Source: Catenuloplanes atrovinosus (GTDB lineage: Bacteria; Actinomycetota; Actinomycetes; Mycobacteriales; Micromonosporaceae). Taken from it: 64,000 nt of DNA. This document shows positions 63,891 through 64,000 of the stretch, one piece after another; the first letter of the stretch is position 1; every line of letters begins with the position of its first letter. The stretch lies in NCBI RefSeq assembly GCF_031458235.1, contig NZ_JAVDYB010000001.1, forward strand, positions 8,271,001 through 8,335,000, given 5' to 3'. The translations under genes were made by a program, and so were the position numbers. Below the pieces are notes generated by a model. The model ran no database searches, was not told where the DNA came from, and saw only the letters and a program-made list of their open reading frames with translations.

Positions 63891-64000
63891 GTGCCGCGCA
63901 CCACCAAGGTCGGCGTGGCGGTGGACATCCCGGAACCCTGGGGCAGCGTGCTCACCGAGCGCCGCGCCCAGGCCGGTGATCCGCAGGCCGCGTTCGTGCC
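63891..64000 (+). CDS. Probable 2'-5' RNA ligase/phosphodiesterase family protein (3' partial)
   Basis: Only the first 36 residues are seen. GTG at 63891 follows the trpS stop directly. The start PRTTKVGVAVDIPEPWGSVLTERRAQAGDPQAAFVP resembles the actinobacterial 2'-5' RNA ligase-like proteins encoded after trpS (GVAIPIPEPYGS-type N-terminus). The HxT catalytic motifs lie beyond the window, so the call rests on context and the short N-terminal match. Confidence 0.65.
   Translation, partial: MPRTTKVGVAVDIPEPWGSVLTERRAQAGDPQAAFV

Overview
The window is high-GC actinobacterial DNA with strong GC third-position bias, many GTG starts (some TTG), GTGA/ATGA gene overlaps and several genes that look leaderless. 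An XRE/DUF397 pair, paired DUF4383 membrane proteins, the metG-tatD-rsmA-ispE-ABC-F and tRNA-Gln-glmU-prs-rplY-pth gene orders and a GAF-rich sensor repertoire suggest a filamentous actinomycete, most likely Micromonosporaceae (Actinoplanes/Catenuloplanes-like). The family placement is inference.

Layout. 1-6.9 kb: 3' part of UDP-glucose dehydrogenase, a PPOX flavoprotein, an M16-type peptidase with C-terminal membrane helices translationally coupled to a TPR-like protein, a PLP aminotransferase, and a long structured leader before a small MerR-like regulator. 6.9-24 kb: a hemicellulose locus with a LacI repressor and a YtfQ/R/T-YjfF type furanose ABC importer, a second LacI regulator, a secreted GH10-CBM2 xylanase, a GH43 enzyme, a GH3 enzyme, and a divergent CUT1-type ABC importer (lipoprotein plus two permeases) resembling the xylobiose BxlEFG system. 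Several palindromic LacI-type operators mark it as a regulon: extracellular xylanase makes oligosaccharides, the importers bring in short sugars, and the probably cytoplasmic GH43 and GH3 finish hydrolysis.

24-30.7 kb: a GAF sensor whose kinase core has lost its catalytic residues, a polysaccharide deacetylase-GT2 fusion coupled to a membrane-anchored Gly/Ser-rich protein, and a 1.65 kb gene-free region with two candidate small-RNA loci and several families of GC-rich tandem repeats. 30.7-46.7 kb: protein mannosyltransferase, rsmI, a proline-rich membrane protein, metG, an unrecognised 419-aa protein, a hybrid histidine kinase, a TatD nuclease, two small cytoplasmic proteins, the XRE/DUF397 pair, rsmA, ispE and an ABC-F ATPase. 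46.8-53.5 kb: two DUF4383 paralogues, a TetR regulator, tRNA-Gln, glmU, prs, rplY with a structured leader, and pth. 53.6-64 kb: an exopolysaccharide sugar-phosphate transferase, cysQ-cysD-cysN, galE-galK, an ECF sigma factor with a membrane-anchored beta-propeller partner, trpS, and the start of a probable 2'-5' RNA ligase gene.

No CRISPR array, insertion sequence, prophage or rRNA gene was found. The most interesting signals are a C-rich-loop small-RNA candidate with a terminator at 29363-29487, the repeat-filled region after it, a broken or non-AUG start of the GH43 gene, the pseudokinase, the xylan-regulon operators, and recurrent leaderless promoters.
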